From positions 84,795,512-84,859,511 of the forward strand of contig CM046876.1 in assembly GCA_025667525.1 (NCBI GenBank): DNA of 64,000 bases, in the 5' to 3' direction. This stretch comes from Glebionis coronaria. Taxonomy: Eukaryota; Streptophyta; Magnoliopsida; Asterales; Asteraceae. Below, one piece after another: positions 11,605 to 24,493 of this stretch (positions are counted from its first letter, which is position 1; each line of letters begins with the position of its first letter). Position numbers and translations under genes: made by a program. Below the pieces are notes generated by a model. It made no database searches. It was given only the letters and a program-made list of their open reading frames with translations, and had not been told where the DNA came from.

Positions 11605-13281
11605 CTAATTATCATTGGGGAATGTGACTTGGTCGAGGTAGTTCAAGGATGGAACTTCCCCGCCAAAATAGTGCTTCAACCTATGTCCATTCACCTTGAA
11701 GTTAGGACCATCATCTTGAGCTAGCTCGATGGTCCCATACGGAAACACTTGAGTCACGGTGAATGGACCAGACCAACGGGATTTCAATTTACCGGAAAAG
11801 ATTTTCAATCTTGAATTAAAAAGCAAAACTTGATCCCCAATGTTAAAAACCCGGTTTTTAATTTTTGAATCATGCAACTTTTTAGTTTTCTCTTTATAAA
11901 TCAATGAATTTTCATAAGCAATATCCCTTAATTCATCTAATTCATTTAATTGCATTTTCCGGTGTTTTCCCGTGGTCTCCATGTCATCATTACAATGCTT
12001 TAGGGCCCAATAAGCCTTGTGTTCTAACTCGATAGGCAAATGACAATTCTTTCCATACACAAGCTTATAGGGAGTGCACCCAATGGGTGTCTTATGAGCG
12101 GTCCTAAAGGCCCATAAAGCATCGTCTAACTTATCCGACCAAGATTGTCGGTTTTCCCCTACGGATCTCTCCAAGATCCTCTTCAACGCTCGGTTTGAAA
12201 CCTCGACTTGCCCACTCGTTTGTGGGTGATAAGCCGTAGAAAGACGATGTGTAACCCCATATTTCCTTAAGACTCTTTCGAATTGGTCATTACAAAAATG
12301 GGTTCCACGATCGCTTATGATCGCACGAGGGGTTCCAAACCGAGCAAACAAGCTTTTCAAGAACTTAACTACCACACGAGCATCATTGGTGGGCAAGGCC
12401 TTGGCCTCCACCCACTTAGATAGGTAGTCAACCGCAACGAGAATGTACTTATTACCACGAGATGATGGGAACGGCCCCATAAAGTCTATGCCCCAAACGT
12501 CAAAGATCTCACATACTTGAATGATATTTTGTGGCATTTCATCTTTTTGTGAGGCTTTTCCTTGTCGTTGGCATGCATCACAAGACTTCACAAGAATTTG
12601 TGCATCTCGGTAAATAGTAGGCCAAAAGAAGCCGGCATCAAACACCTTCTTAGCCGTGAGATTAGCACCGTGGTGACCACCCGTGGGTCCCTCATGACAA
12701 GCTCTAAGGATGTTAGAAGCTTCGGTGCCAAATACACAACGTCGGATGATTTGATCCACACAAGTTCGAAACAAGTAAGGGTCGTTCCAAAAATAGAACT
12801 TGACATCACGAAAGAATTTTCGTTTTTCTTGAGTCGTCATACCCTTAATGATGAAGTTACCCGCATGGTAATTTGCAAAATCCACAAACCATGGGGTGGA
12901 AGAATCAAGCTTAGAATTCACTACACCAAGTGTCTCGAGCGGAAATGTTTCGGTGATTTCCTTGGGCTCGTAAACACTTTGGTGAGGATCTTCCAAACGA
13001 GAGAGATGATCGGCCGCTAGATTCTCGGCTCCTTTTTTGTCAACGATTTTGTGATCAAATTCTTGAAGGAGGAGAATCCAACGAAGTAATCTCGGCTTAG
13101 CATCTTGCTTTGCCATTAGATACTTAATAGCCGAATGGTCCGTATACACTATGCATTTTGTCAAGACGAGGTAAGGTCGGAACTTCTCAAATGCATACAC
13201 CACGGAAAGGAACTCCTTTTCCGTTGTAGTGTATTTAAGTTGAGCCTCAGTCATCGTCTTGCTAGCATAGTGAATAGGCAA
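11605..13281 (-). CDS. Athila pol, second frame: RNase H end plus integrase
   Basis: The frame opens inside RNase H ([20 protein letters not shown], then [10 protein letters not shown]) and runs into integrase. The integrase zinc region has [10 protein letters not shown] and CDACQRQG, followed by the catalytic core with [13 protein letters not shown] (first Asp), [10 protein letters not shown] (second Asp) and the later [16 protein letters not shown] containing the catalytic Glu. A C-terminal part ([19 protein letters not shown]) resembles the chromatin-binding end of plant Gypsy integrases. The first in-frame Met at 13281 is not the true start: the segment continues the upstream frame 13251-17363 after a one-base loss near 13302-13306. 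The natural product is one polyprotein cut by the protease. Confidence 0.92.
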   Translation of the reverse strand: MPIHYASKTMTEAQLKYTTTEKEFLSVVYAFEKFRPYLVLTKCIVYTDHSAIKYLMAKQDAKPRLLRWILLLQEFDHKIVDKKGAENLAADHLSRLEDPHQSVYEPKEITETFPLETLGVVNSKLDSSTPWFVDFANYHAGNFIIKGMTTQEKRKFFRDVKFYFWNDPYLFRTCVDQIIRRCVFGTEASNILRACHEGPTGGHHGANLTAKKVFDAGFFWPTIYRDAQILVKSCDACQRQGKASQKDEMPQNIIQVCEIFDVWGIDFMGPFPSSRGNKYILVAVDYLSKWVEAKALPTNDARVVVKFLKSLFARFGTPRAIISDRGTHFCNDQFERVLRKYGVTHRLSTAYHPQTSGQVEVSNRALKRILERSVGENRQSWSDKLDDALWAFRTAHKTPIGCTPYKLVYGKNCHLPIELEHKAYWALKHCNDDMETTGKHRKMQLNELDELRDIAYENSLIYKEKTKKLHDSKIKNRVFNIGDQVLLFNSRLKIFSGKLKSRWSGPFTVTQVFPYGTIELAQDDGPNFKVNGHRLKHYFGGEVPSLNYLDQVTFPNDN

Positions 13282-16200
13282 GAAGTGCTTATCATTCGTT
13301 GCCCCAAAACGGCCCCTATAGCGTAATCACTAGCATCACACATGAGCTCAAAGGGGAGGTTCCAATTGGGTGCAACAAGAATGGGAGCTTCGGTAAGTTT
13401 CCTCTTAAGGATCTCAAAGGCTCGTACACAATCTTCATCAAAGACAAAACGTGCTTCTTTTTCAAGAAGATGTGTAATGGGTCGAGAAATCTTCGAGAAA
13501 TCCTTGATGAATCGTCGATAAAAGCCCGCGTGGCCTAGGAAACTCCTAACTCCCTTAACGGTTTTGGGATGAGGTAATTTGGCGATGACGTCTACCTTAG
13601 CTTGATCTACCTCAATCCCCGCTTTCGAGACCTTGTGCCCTAAGACGATTCCACTCTTAACCATAAAATGACACTTTTCCCAATTGAGCACAAGGTTGGT
13701 TTCCTCACAAGGTTTCAACATTCTCTCTAGATTAGACAAACACGAAGTGAAAGAATCACCAAACACGGAAAAGTCATCCATAAAGACTTCCATCGTCTTC
13801 TCGATCATATCATGAAAAATAGCCATCATGCATCGTTGAAAAGTTCCCGGTGCATTACAAAGTCCGAATGGCATTCTACGATAGGCAAACGTTCCATATG
13901 GACACGTAAACGTAGTTTTTTCTTGATCACGAGGATCGATGGGAATTTGGAAGTAACCGGAAAAACCATCTAAAAAGCAATAGAAATCGTTTCCCGCAAG
14001 ACGCTCCAACATTTGGTCCATGAAGGGCAAGGGAAAATGGTCTTTTCGAGTGGCTTCATTCAACTTACGATAGTCAATGCACACTCTCCATCCGGTCACG
14101 AGTCTAGTGGGAATTAACTCGTTGGCATCATTTGGCACAACGGTTATCCCTCCCTTTTTAGGGACACAATGAATAGGACTCACCCAAGGGCTATCGGAAA
14201 TAGGGTAAATCATTCCCGCGTCAAGGAGTTTAAGGACCTCCTTTTTGATGACATCGTGAATTTTGGGGTTCACCCTCCTTTGACTTTGGATTGTTGGCTT
14301 GAAATCCTCCTCCATTAAGATTTTGTGGGTACAAAATTTGGGATCGATTCCCTTAATGTCGGATAACTTCCACGCAATCGCCCCTTTGTGGTCCTTTAGA
14401 ACATCGACAAGTGCGGTTTTTTCATCATTCGAAAGATCCTTCGCAATAATAACCGGCAACTTGTCGTCCTCCTCCAAAAAGACATATTCGAGGTGAGGAG
14501 GTAAATCTTTCAACTCGAGAATAGGTGGTTCCTCAAGTGAAGATTTGGGTTCGATACTCATAACCTCCTCGGGTGGAGGAAATGGGAAATCGTTAAGAAA
14601 ATCCTTGATAATCGAGAAGTCCTCATCGTTGTCGAGGTCTTCATTACAAGTACGTGGAAAATCGAATTCTTCCAACGTAAAACCACCACCTTCAAATGGA
14701 GTGAAGGTTGGTGTCGAATTATCGAGAATTGGATCTAACATAGTGGGATTGCCACTAGTTTCTTCATCACCAAAGCCTAAAACTTCTTGTGAATATTCCT
14801 CGCAAACCACGTCAATCATATCAACGAGATTTATGGTAGCAACGGAATAAACATGAGAAAGTTGAGAATTTTGAGTTGCGTTTATAACAAGTTCCTCGTC
14901 GTTGAAACGTAAGGTGATCTTTCTAGCATGCACATCAATTAAAGCCATAGACGTATCTAAAAACGAACGACCTAAAATAAGAGGAACTTGAGGATCCGTG
15001 GGGATGTCAACAACAATAAAGTCTACGGGATAGTAGAACTTCCCCACTTTCCCAAAAACGTCTTCCGCCAAACCACATGCAAGAATCGTGGAATGGTCGG
15101 CCAACTCAATAGACATTCGTGAAGGAGTAATATTAGGAAGATTGAGCGACTTGAAGATTGCAAGTGGCATCAAGTTAATGCTAGCACCAAGATCGGCCAA
15201 GGCATAGCATTCTTCCATATCTTGAATGGCACAAGGGATCAAAAATTTACCGGGATCAGCGACTTTTTGAGGTATGCGATTAAGATAAACCGACGAACAA
15301 CTAGACATTTGGTGTAATTTCTCCTTGTTGTTCAACATACTCTTAAAGTTAGCGGCAAATCGAGGCATCATGACCAAAGCATCGGCGAAACTCACATTAA
15401 AGTGCAAATCACGAAACATTTTCATAAAAAGCTCAAATTGGTAGTTGTCACGCTCTTGTCGTTTCTCCTTCCTAAGTCTCGATGGGTAAGGCAAGGGTGG
15501 TGTGGGTTGGGGCATAGGCATAGCCTTTGGAATCTCGGGTTCCAATATGGGTGATGGGTCAACCGTAGGTGTGGCATGAGCGGTACTTTGTGGGATTGAA
15601 ATATGCTCCTTTTCGACCACCACCTCGGGCTCTTCCTCAATTTCCTCCACCGTTGGAGTAATTGGTTGAGGAGTCGGTTCTTTAAGTGTCTTACCACTAC
15701 GTGTGGTAATCACTTTCATCTCTCCCTTCGGGTTTGAAACGGTGTTACTAGGCAAAATACTCGAAGTAGAGGCTTTGTTCCCTATGACGGCTTCTAAAAT
15801 GGCGTTAAGCTTAGCATCTTGACTATTAAACTTCAAATCTTGGCTAGCGGCTTTTTGATCAATTCTTTGTTCAAGCCTAGCATGACTTTGCTCTATCTTG
15901 TTGTTTTGACCTCGAATTTGGTTAGCAAAATCATTTTTCAATTCATTTCTCATGGCTAGATTTTCCTTAACAAAATTAGCTAACTCCTTGGTGTTCTTAG
16001 CCGTGTCCCTAGCTTGATTAGCCAATTGCTCTTGAATGTTTTCCAAAATCTTATCATTTTCCGTGGCGTAATTCACAAAGTCCATTGGAAGTTCTTTAGT
16101 GTAAGCATTTTGAAGACCTTGACTCGTGTTTTGAAAATTACGGTTTTGGTTTTGGTTTTGCAATTGGCTACTACTACTCCCTTGATTCCCATAGTTGTTA

Positions 16201-17363
16201 TTACCCTTAAAATTGTTCCTTTGATTGCTTTGGTAACCAACTTGATTGTTTCGATAATTGTTAGCATTTTGATTTGGTGAGAAACCCGGTGGAGTCAATT
16301 GATTAGTGCGAGGAACTTGATCATTTTGGTTATAAGTTCCCGCGGCCGCGAAGGCACTCGAAGTGTTACCACCGTTGGTAATGCACTCGGAATAATCGTG
16401 AGCTCCACCACAATACATACAAGAAACCTCAACCGCTTTAATCGTAGCGGGAGCGGGTTGTTCACCAACTTTAAACTCAACTAACAATCCTTTAACTATA
16501 TCAAAAATTTTGTTCTCCAAATTAGCCTCGACTTGGCAAGCATCAACGGTGTGTGACAATGAAGGCGAAGACGAAGACGAAGTCTTACGAACACTCGACG
16601 TGCTACGAGGACTATACACCTTAGACCTATTTTCTGTGATTAACAATGCTTCCTCGACCGTCTTACACAAAAAATTACCACCCGCGGCGGCATTAAGATA
16701 ATCACGATCATGATCGTTCAAGCCATTGTAAAACGTGTCAATTTGATGCAAGTCGGAAAAACCATGATGAGGACATTCGTGCAACATTTCCCTAAACCTA
16801 TTCCAAGCCGTTGAAAAACTCTCATTATACTCTTGCGAAAACTTTGAAATCTCGTTTTTCAAGTGCATAGTCTTAGAGGGCGGAAAAAATTGGTTCACGA
16901 ATTTTGAAACGAGATCCTTCCACGTCAATATAGAATTGGGTGGCTCTTTCTCTAACCAAATTTTTGCGGGCCCCGCTAAGGAATACGGAAAAAGCATCAT
17001 CTTAATCGAGTCATTTGAGACGTCCTTAAACTTGCATGTGGCGGTGAGACGATTAAATTGGCGAATGTGGTTATGAGGGTTGTCCTTTTCGTCACCTCGA
17101 AACTTATTGTTTTGAATCATGGACAATAAACCCGTCTTAACCTCAAAATTCTCCGCAAGGATAGCGGGAATCACAATCGCTTCTCCATAACCCTCGGTGG
17201 GTGCTTGAAGTAACTCCATCATAGTTCGATTAGCCATGGGTGCTTCTTTCACTACAATGGGTTCGTCAATAGGAGACTCCTCACTAGTAGGAGTGAGTGA
17301 TTTGTTTCTTCGTTTACGAGCACGTCTTGCTTTAGAGCGAGTTTGCATAAACGTCACGTACAA
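13251..17363 (-). CDS. Athila gag-protease-RT polyprotein, truncated by a frameshift
   Basis: The product is 1370 residues. Order: basic N-terminus; gag capsid-like region about residues 95-260 ([20 protein letters not shown]); zinc knuckle [13 protein letters not shown] near residue 315; Asn/Gln-rich linker; coiled and acidic/proline-rich regions; aspartic protease with [14 protein letters not shown] near residue 720; reverse transcriptase about 990-1230 with [13 protein letters not shown] and the catalytic [10 protein letters not shown]; then start of RNase H ([15 protein letters not shown]). The reading frame ends with 15 foreign residues because one base is missing near 13302-13306; the proper continuation is in the frame 11605-13281. 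FMDDFSVFG in place of YVDD is what I associate with Athila. Its intact length and near-identical LTRs suggest the break is recent. Confidence 0.93.
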   Translation of the reverse strand: MYVTFMQTRSKARRARKRRNKSLTPTSEESPIDEPIVVKEAPMANRTMMELLQAPTEGYGEAIVIPAILAENFEVKTGLLSMIQNNKFRGDEKDNPHNHIRQFNRLTATCKFKDVSNDSIKMMLFPYSLAGPAKIWLEKEPPNSILTWKDLVSKFVNQFFPPSKTMHLKNEISKFSQEYNESFSTAWNRFREMLHECPHHGFSDLHQIDTFYNGLNDHDRDYLNAAAGGNFLCKTVEEALLITENRSKVYSPRSTSSVRKTSSSSSPSLSHTVDACQVEANLENKIFDIVKGLLVEFKVGEQPAPATIKAVEVSCMYCGGAHDYSECITNGGNTSSAFAAAGTYNQNDQVPRTNQLTPPGFSPNQNANNYRNNQVGYQSNQRNNFKGNNNYGNQGSSSSQLQNQNQNRNFQNTSQGLQNAYTKELPMDFVNYATENDKILENIQEQLANQARDTAKNTKELANFVKENLAMRNELKNDFANQIRGQNNKIEQSHARLEQRIDQKAASQDLKFNSQDAKLNAILEAVIGNKASTSSILPSNTVSNPKGEMKVITTRSGKTLKEPTPQPITPTVEEIEEEPEVVVEKEHISIPQSTAHATPTVDPSPILEPEIPKAMPMPQPTPPLPYPSRLRKEKRQERDNYQFELFMKMFRDLHFNVSFADALVMMPRFAANFKSMLNNKEKLHQMSSCSSVYLNRIPQKVADPGKFLIPCAIQDMEECYALADLGASINLMPLAIFKSLNLPNITPSRMSIELADHSTILACGLAEDVFGKVGKFYYPVDFIVVDIPTDPQVPLILGRSFLDTSMALIDVHARKITLRFNDEELVINATQNSQLSHVYSVATINLVDMIDVVCEEYSQEVLGFGDEETSGNPTMLDPILDNSTPTFTPFEGGGFTLEEFDFPRTCNEDLDNDEDFSIIKDFLNDFPFPPPEEVMSIEPKSSLEEPPILELKDLPPHLEYVFLEEDDKLPVIIAKDLSNDEKTALVDVLKDHKGAIAWKLSDIKGIDPKFCTHKILMEEDFKPTIQSQRRVNPKIHDVIKKEVLKLLDAGMIYPISDSPWVSPIHCVPKKGGITVVPNDANELIPTRLVTGWRVCIDYRKLNEATRKDHFPLPFMDQMLERLAGNDFYCFLDGFSGYFQIPIDPRDQEKTTFTCPYGTFAYRRMPFGLCNAPGTFQRCMMAIFHDMIEKTMEVFMDDFSVFGDSFTSCLSNLERMLKPCEETNLVLNWEKCHFMVKSGIVLGHKVSKAGIEVDQAKVDVIAKLPHPKTVKGVRSFLGHAGFYRRFIKDFSKISRPITHLLEKEARFVFDEDCVRAFEILKRKLTEAPILVAPNWNLPFELMCDASDYAIGAVLGQRMISTSCLFTMLARR

Positions 17364-18077
17364 CGAGAAGGCGAGAAAAGAAGATTCTTTTTGGTGTTTT
17401 TACTTTTTCAATTTTTTTGTGGTTTTTGATTGTTTTTACTTTTTTTTTTTTGGATTTTTGGAATGTATTAGTAGACACAAATCTACAAATCTCCTCCTTA
17501 ATCAAATCTCTCGATTAAAGAAGCCTCAAGGAATGAAAACGATCACGTGAAGTGAACGCCTTGGATGACTTTAGAACGATGGTGGAACACCAAATCGTTC
17601 AAGAGGGTTTAATCAATAGAAACCAAGAAAATATATATGATACTTAGTAATACTTTGGGCGGCAAAACCCTCGATTAGCTTTCAAAATCAAAATACGCAC
17701 AAGCAAGCGGAGGAAACGAGGCGGCGTGAAGCACTTAAGAGCCTTTTTCCTTTAGGTCGTGAAATACAACCGCCTTATACCCACCTTATAGTTTGTATTT
17801 CTCAAAATCGAGCTTCACGAAAGTATTTATCTATTTTTGCCTTTTTCTTTGGTTTGAGATTCGAATACAATGATTGGGTAATGACCTCCCAAGTCAAGGT
17901 TGTGATTTCTCACGTATTTGGAGTACTTGTAAATTTATTGTTCTACGTATACAATATATTAATAGTATTCACAAAAAACGAAAAATCGATAATACGTATT
18001 AGTAGAGTGCTACTAATACAATTACTTTTATGGCTATATATAAAAACAACAATGGTTCAACCAAAACACAACACGCC
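17364..18077 (-). other. leader between PBS and gag of the Athila-type element
   Basis: About 0.7 kb of untranslated sequence on the minus strand, T/A-rich, with no long frame. A packaging signal would be expected here; none can be named from sequence alone. Confidence 0.6.
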
Positions 18078-18095
18078 TCCCCGGCAGCGGCGCCA
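18078..18095 (-). other. primer-binding site, tRNA-Asp type
   Basis: Minus strand reads TGGCGCCGCTGCCGGGGA four bases after the 5' LTR end at 18100. It is complementary to the 3' end of plant tRNA-Asp (TGGCGCCGTTGCCGGGGA expected) except for one position. This primer class is standard for Athila/Tat Gypsy elements. Confidence 0.88.
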
Positions 18096-18099
18096 AAAT

Positions 18100-21000
18100 T
18101 GATGTAGTGTTTTTGTACACCTTTAGGAAAAGGATGCACAAAGTAGGGCAAGCGTGCACGACGATTTAGGGAAACCGTGTGTGAAAGACCCTAAGTGAGT
18201 TCGTTCTCGAGGAGGCAAGTGCGTTGTGTTAAGAGTTGATTAATGTTTGTGATTATATTGATTGAGAAAGAAATGGGATTAGAAGAGAAAGACGGTTACG
18301 AAAATGAATAAAATTATGACGAAAAAGACGAACACGTAAAGTCGTAAATAATGCCAAAATTAAAATTTTAACCTAAAAATTCCTAAAAATTACTAAAAAT
18401 CCCCAATAATATTCTAAGAGTTTACAAAAAATCCAAACTTGCTAAAACCTTTTAATTAATTAGAAAATGACTTTTTAATGCTAATTAAAGCCCTAAAAAT
18501 CACTTTTAATTATTAAAAAGCCCTAAACAAGGTTTTATAGTTTGTAAACCTCAAAAATATCCTAAGTAAGCTAAAAACTATTTTTAAAAATTTTAAAAAC
18601 AAATTAAACTATTTTTAAACACTTAAAAACTATTAAAATGTATTAAATCTTAAGTTAATTCTAGAAATTAATTGAAAAGCCTAAAAAAATTTGGAAAGTG
18701 ACAAAACTCCTAATTTAATGTCCTTAACCTAGGAAAAATGTAAAGACAAGAAAAAATGAAACTTCAAATTTTAATAATAAAATAATATTAAAATATTCAA
18801 AAAAATTAAAAGTTTGTAAATAAATTCTAAAAAATTACCAAAAATCCTAAATAATGTAACTAACACAAAAATGCAAACCAAATTTTATGAAACCTATTTA
18901 ATAATTTTATATTGAATTTTAAAGTTGCTTTAAAACCCTAAAATCCTATAAAATTAAAAATAAGCTAAATTGAAAACCTAATAAGCTGTAAACCTCAAAA
19001 ATATGATTAGAAACCTAAAAATTATTTTTCCAGATTTTTAAATCACTTTTTACTATTTTTAAATGACTTTCTAAAAATTAAACTTAAAATAATCCTAATA
19101 AATAAAATAATAATGAGAAAAAATAAACTTTTTGCTCAGAAAAATCAACAACCCTAATAAAAATCTAGGAAAAATGCTAAACTTGAAAAAGCTAAAAGAA
19201 ATAAGCAGGAAACTGCTTATTGAAAAGTTGTTAACTTAAATAAGCTCAAAAACCAAACACCTTAAATAATTAATGAAATGAAGTGTAAACATAAAAAGTC
19301 ATCTGGATCACTGGTAAGCACGCTACTCCTTGGAACGCAAGGTCGCGTGTTCGAGTCCAGGCAGGGTGAACTTTTTGCAAAATTTTTCTTTTTTTTTTTT
19401 ACTTTTAAAACACAAACTAGGTACTTAATTACTCACTAAAACACAAACAAAATACAAATTTTAACAAGATTAAGGTCTACAAATTAAAAAACGTGCCCAG
19501 GTATTATGACTTTCTGATGAACAAATGAAGTTTTCTTCACTTGTGCAGTTATGATCAAGAGGGCTTGATCTTGCTTTTTGGTGCTGTTTTTGATGGAACA
19601 AAGGCACCCTTGTACTCTATGGAGTACAAGGAGTCAAATCAAACACAAAAACAATCAAGTACAAGCACAAAATCAAGCTCAAAAGTTCAAGAACAAAGTC
19701 ACTGATATACTTAATGAGCAAGTTGCTGGTGCAATTGACACTCAAGTGAGATTCAACACTTCAAACAAAGCACACAATGGTATAAAATGGCTTTCAAGAG
19801 AACACAAACCCTTAAACAACCTATATCCTAGCAGATTATCAACTTGATGGATCAAATTCAACAAAAATCAAGCAGATAAGGCATTTTTTTGATTAAGGCT
19901 ATATTTTCAAAATTTTAATCATGCAAAATGTTTTAAACTCTTCCAAAATGAAAACCAACCTAGCATACAACCTTTTTAACACCTACTGAGTGTTTCTAAC
20001 AGGTTTTAAACCAAATCCTTGTCACAAAATCAGATTAAGAACACAAACCCAAACACCCCTTTAAACTTGAATACCAAATTTTAACAAGTCAAATCACTCT
20101 AAATCTCAACCAAAATGATCAAACAAGCTCCTAACATGCATATAATAACCTAATAACTCAAATCAAACAACTTAAACAAACAATCAACCCCTTTCAAGAA
20201 ATATCACAAAAATCACATAAATTTCAGAAACTTTAAAAAATGAAAAAGGGAACAATGACTACCTTAAGGGTCCTACATCCAGGACCCTTTGTGGTTGAAA
20301 AACCACCTCTAATAGACCCGGGTCTATGCTGAACTTTGTTGAGGTGTTGATGGAATTCTACTTAACAAATATGAACAAGAAAGGTTCCTTTTTGAATCTG
20401 CTAAGATAAGAGTGAACAAAGCTTGTGTAAAAAGCTTAAAACTTGCTCCCAGCTTATGGATTAAGCTAGAAGAAAGCCTTAGCTTATAGGTCAGATAATA
20501 ATAAGCTTAAAAAAAGAAAGAAAGGACCAAACCAATGGCTTGTTTAAACTTGGGTACCCACTACACCAGAACAAGCCATGGTGTTATGGACATACACAAG
20601 CTCAAATACCATCATACCAACACAATTAATCACCATTTTAACAGGTTTTGAATAAAATTTAAGATTTGAGAAAAGACTTGAAAATTAATCAGAAACTTGG
20701 AAATTTAAAAACCTTTGCTGAAACTTAAACCAAACTTAAACAATGAACTTAAATCAACTGAAAATGTAAAGGGTACTCAATATTTCTCATCAACAATACT
20801 TAAACCATTTATATTAATTCATAAACTGGCTTTACAAAGTTTGTGAAAAAAGAGAAAAATCAAGAACAGAACTATGCTACGTCCTAAGTGCCTTTATATA
20901 GAGGCTTACATTGTGATTCTAGAAGTGATAAGAAGCTAAAACCCTAACACTTAAACTTCCAATCTTGCCCTTGGATGATTTTTGAATTTTGAGTCAAAAC

Positions 21001-22119
21001 AAAGCCATGTGATGATCTTGGCATGTAGCTGAGATGCCAGTGATGTAGAAGCAATCTAGGACGTCCATTTTGCCTTTGGGAACAAGAAAATGTTGTGGGA
21101 TGTTGATCTTGCTGTCCATTTTTGTTTGAGAGTGAATAGTGGGGCAGGGGAGGTTTGGAGGGACATGTGAGATGATGGTGATGGGTGTTTAAGGGTGGTT
21201 TTGGGTATAAGATGTGTTTAATTAAGGATCTGGAAAGATTTACCCAAAAACCCCTTGTTTTAAGTGATGTTCTTCCTGGGAAAAATTAGGGTTTAAGGGT
21301 GGATTAAGGGGATCCGTTTTGGGTTTAATGTTTTTTAAATTAATTGTTTGGAGGGAAGGTTTAAACTGAATTAAGTATTCAGTTAAGGTGAGTGGAGAGT
21401 GACGTGGAGGAAAGGGTGATGCTGATTGGGTGTGGGATGTGAGTGGGTGAGGTGTCAAGCTGTGAGAGGAGGGAATAGCTTAGGTTGTCTGGCAGGTTTG
21501 GCCCTTCACTTTTCACTTTTTGTTCACTTTGTATAAAATGGCTATCAACGCCAAATTAACACATGACAACTTTGGGAAGGCTGTCAAATTTGGCACAACA
21601 AGTTTTAAAACTTGTTTTAAGGACTAAACATGCAATTTCTTCATATTCTAAGGACTGATTTTGACATGTCTTCATACTTCAAGGACTTGACTTGTTTGTT
21701 GACTTCTTGGAGGACCATTATTGTCAATTCAGATTTGTTGAGGGACTAAATTTGCCAATTCTTCAAAGTTAAGGGTCCTTTTTGTAATTTTGACAAACTT
21801 TAGGGACCAAACTTATAATTATGAAGATACAAGGGTATAAAGTGTCAATTCTTCAAACTTGGAGGACCAATCTTCAATATTCTTCAAATCTTCAAGGGTT
21901 TTCTTTGGAAAATTCTTCATTAGGGCTTGGTTCATCGTGCGGCTTCGTTTCCCGTGTTCGTTTTTGCATGATTCTTGTGATCTTTTGTCATTTTCTCAAT
22001 ATCCGTACCTAAAATACACAAGCAACAAACACAAGCATATATTTGGGTATTTTGATGATATTTAATGCATTTTAAGCCCTAATTGGACGATGAGACTATG
22101 TATAAAAGCAGTCTCATCA
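18100..22119 (-). repeat. 5' LTR of the Athila-type element
   Basis: It starts TGATGTAGTG and ends TCTCATCA, matching 5755-9778 with scattered base changes and a few short indels. Transcription would start within it on the minus strand. The shared 89-codon frame (19578-19847), tRNA-like segment and terminal hairpin recur here. Confidence 0.95.
19303..19367 (+). other. tRNA-like sequence, second LTR copy
   Basis: Same A-box, anticodon-arm and B-box-like words as at 6959-7025, with no base change visible in the core. It is the LTR duplicate, not an independent event. Confidence 0.5.
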
Positions 22120-22189
22120 ATAACAAGGCCAAAAGTGTTGATATTTTGAAATGCTGTTGATGAGCAGTGATGGAGTTGTTGAGAAATGG

Positions 22190-22425
22190 TGGTGGCGGTG
22201 GTGATTGAATACTATTTATGGTGTTTTGAAGAAGAAGATAAAAAAAGACAAATTTGTTTTTGTTGTAACGGTCAACTTTTAATAATTGTTAACTCAAAGA
22301 ATCAAAATGATACAAACATAATATGAGTGATGTCGCCTGCACTTTTGGAACACTGGTTACTAAATCTGCAAAAATAGAATACCACATGTATGATTTCTGC
22401 ATTTTACTCTTATTTTAAACCTATT
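22190..22425 (-). repeat. right arm of the inverted-repeat DNA element
   Basis: Reverse complement of 5134-5370 with moderate divergence. Clear shared words are CTGCAAAAATAGAATACCAC, ATGATTTCTGCATTTTACTC and AAGAAGAAGATAAAAAAAGA. See the left arm for interpretation. Confidence 0.65.
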
Positions 22426-22867
22426 CTTTCTGCATTTTGATGGATTTTCACCCTCTTACAACCTACTTTTTCTCGTCCGTCAATTATGAAGAACTTTTTT
22501 TAAGTATGTTTGTTAATCTTTTACATAGTAAAGTGTTTATTGAGAATTTCGTTCGTCCAAAAAATTAATTCTTTTGTTAATAAGTAATTTTGTAATTCTT
22601 ATTTTTTCTTTTAAAGCAACACTTAATTAGAAAAACCTAAGTAACTTCCTGATTTGGCAATAATATTCGTAAGTTCGGCTCTTAGGGATAAAAAAGTTCA
22701 AAAAGGATATGTTTTAGAAGTATAAAAAACAAAACTTTAGTTAAACGGGAGTAATCTACAACCATTGTAGGGGCTAAAAATAAATTTCATATAAACAAAA
22801 CTACACACAAGTCATAATTGGGCCACACAAACACCCAGGTACGATAATAACTAGAACAAGTTACATA
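22426..22867. other. no gene seen
   Basis: AT-rich intergenic sequence between the inverted-repeat arm and the hAT-like elements; no frame or repeat worth naming. Confidence 0.4.
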
Positions 22868-22875
22868 TTCTCGTA

Positions 22876-23891
22876 TAGGGATGAGCATTTTGACCCGAAT
22901 TCCGAATCCAAACTCGAACCGTACCGATTCTCGGTACTCGAATTTTGTTCGGTACCGGACCGGGACTACGAAATAAGGCGGAAAAAAATCGGGACCACTA
23001 ACTCGGTACGTGATCGGTACCAAATCGGGAAATTTCAAAAAAAATGGAAAATCTGGATTTCCCGGTACCGGTCCCGATACCCGAATCCTGTTCGATACAG
23101 GATCGGTACATAACTTTTTAGATCGAGAAAAAATCGAGAGCACTAAATCGGGACAGGATTAGTCCCGAGTAGGGCTGTAAACGAACCGAACGCACGCGAA
23201 CGGAGGGATGTTCATGTTCGTTTATTTAATTTTAACCCAACAAATAAACGAACGCGAACGCTTAATCAGACAAATATTATTGTTCATGTTCGTTTATTTA
23301 GATTTGAACTTGTTCATGTCATATAACTTAAACGAACGTAATCGAACGAACATAAGCGAACATAAATGAACGTAAATGGTGATATATAAAAGTAAACGGG
23401 CTAAACGATCGTGTAATTAAAGTTGTTACTTTAAGCGATTCACATCATCATCTTATATACTTATATAATAATCATGTCCTAAAATATTGTTTCTTTTTTC
23501 ATCTAGCCATGTTTTTAAATTTTTAGCTCTAATGTATAGCTTAAGAGAAATTATAAATAGTTTGTAACCAAGTACTATATTAGTAATATATTATTGTTAG
23601 ACATTTAAAATATTTAGTTTATTAATTTTTTAACATCTGGGATATTAATCGAACGTAAATGAACAAATAAACGAACGTAATCGGACGGACATAATGGAAC
23701 ATTCATGAACGTAAATGAACGAACGAAGCTTTTGTTCAGGTTCGTTTATTTAACTAAACGGACCAAAAATCTTGTTCATGTTCGCTTATTTGTTAAATAA
23801 ACGAACATAAACGAATTTTTTGACGAACGATCGGCGAACAGTTTGTTGAACGTTCAGTTCATTTACAGCTCTAGTCCCGAGCTGATCCCTA
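22876..23891. mobile_element. outer hAT-like non-autonomous element
   Basis: The left end TAGGGATGAGC and right end, reverse complement TAGGGATCAGC, form short TIRs of the TAGGG class. Flanks TTCTCGTA (22868-22875) and TTCTCATT (23892-23899) agree at the first five bases only, a decayed 8-bp TSD. The interior is rich in TCGGTACCG-like words. It was split near its right end by the element at 23170-23873. A frame across it (22787-23143, minus) has no known motif and is not called as a gene. Confidence 0.55.
23170..23873. mobile_element. inner hAT-like MITE with perfect 8-bp TSD
   Basis: Left end TAGGGCTGTAAACGAACCGA; right end reverse-complements to TAGAGCTGTAAATGAACTGA. The flanks GTCCCGAG (23162-23169 and 23874-23881) are identical, an 8-bp TSD as hAT transposases make. 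The body consists of repeated GTTCGTTTATTT/AAATAAACGAAC words. No transposase is encoded, so it depended on a partner in trans. Confidence 0.8.
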
Positions 23892-24493
23892 TTCTCATTA
23901 ATTCACGGTGCGATTTTTCCATTTATCAATTTTTAACTTTGGAACGAATCTGTGTAAGCCCAATGTGGTTTTGTTGTTTCTTGCCAAATATTGTAAGTTT
24001 CCACAATTAGTTGGCTACATAAATTTTTAATTTTATTCTTAATGATTTGATTTTTTTTGTCATTATATCCTTAATAAAAGGGGGAATCTCGGTTCTCTAT
24101 GAACAGTTCCCCTCTCACACACTTCTAATATTATAATCTCCCTTCTCACAATCACACACACCTCACACCTAATCTACATAAATCTCTCTCAAACTACTGC
24201 TACTGTAGATCTAATTAAAAAAGGCATTTCACCCACGTTGCCAAATTGGTCTCTTGAAACATGACCATGGTCGTTGATTTGCTAGATAAACGGGTTAGAG
24301 GGTTAAAAATGGGCCTCAGCTGATTATGGGTCCACCGTTTTCTGTTATGGGTTGGTGGTATACAAAAAGTGATCTTGCGGTTAGGATTGGAGGAAAACAT
24401 TAGTGGTGGAAACGGGATGGATCTAATATGCCGCATGTCTTGATCTGCCAGTTGATATGAAGGTAACCACGTTAATAGTGTAATATACCACAT

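Larger units (their letters stand above)
5755..22119 (-). mobile_element. 16.4 kb Athila-type Gypsy LTR retrotransposon
   Basis: Two near-identical LTRs (5755-9778 and 18100-22119, about 4.02 kb) bracket an 8.3 kb interior. Coding order on the minus strand is gag, protease, RT, RNase H, integrase. LTR ends are TGATG...CATCA. The PBS at 18078-18095 fits tRNA-Asp and the PPT abuts the left (3') LTR. Flanks GTAAC (5750-5754) and ATAAC (22120-22124) fit a 5-bp TSD with one changed base. The RT signature FMDDFSVFG and the integrase sequence are Athila-like. By eye the LTRs differ at roughly one base per hundred, so insertion was fairly recent, yet a frameshift in RNase H breaks pol. Confidence 0.93.

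Noticed and set aside
12562..13020. 152-codon plus-strand frame
   Set aside because: Antisense shadow of the integrase/RNase H coding region.
22787..23143. 118-codon minus-strand frame
   Set aside because: Arises from TCGGTACCG-type repeats of the outer hAT-like element; no motif.
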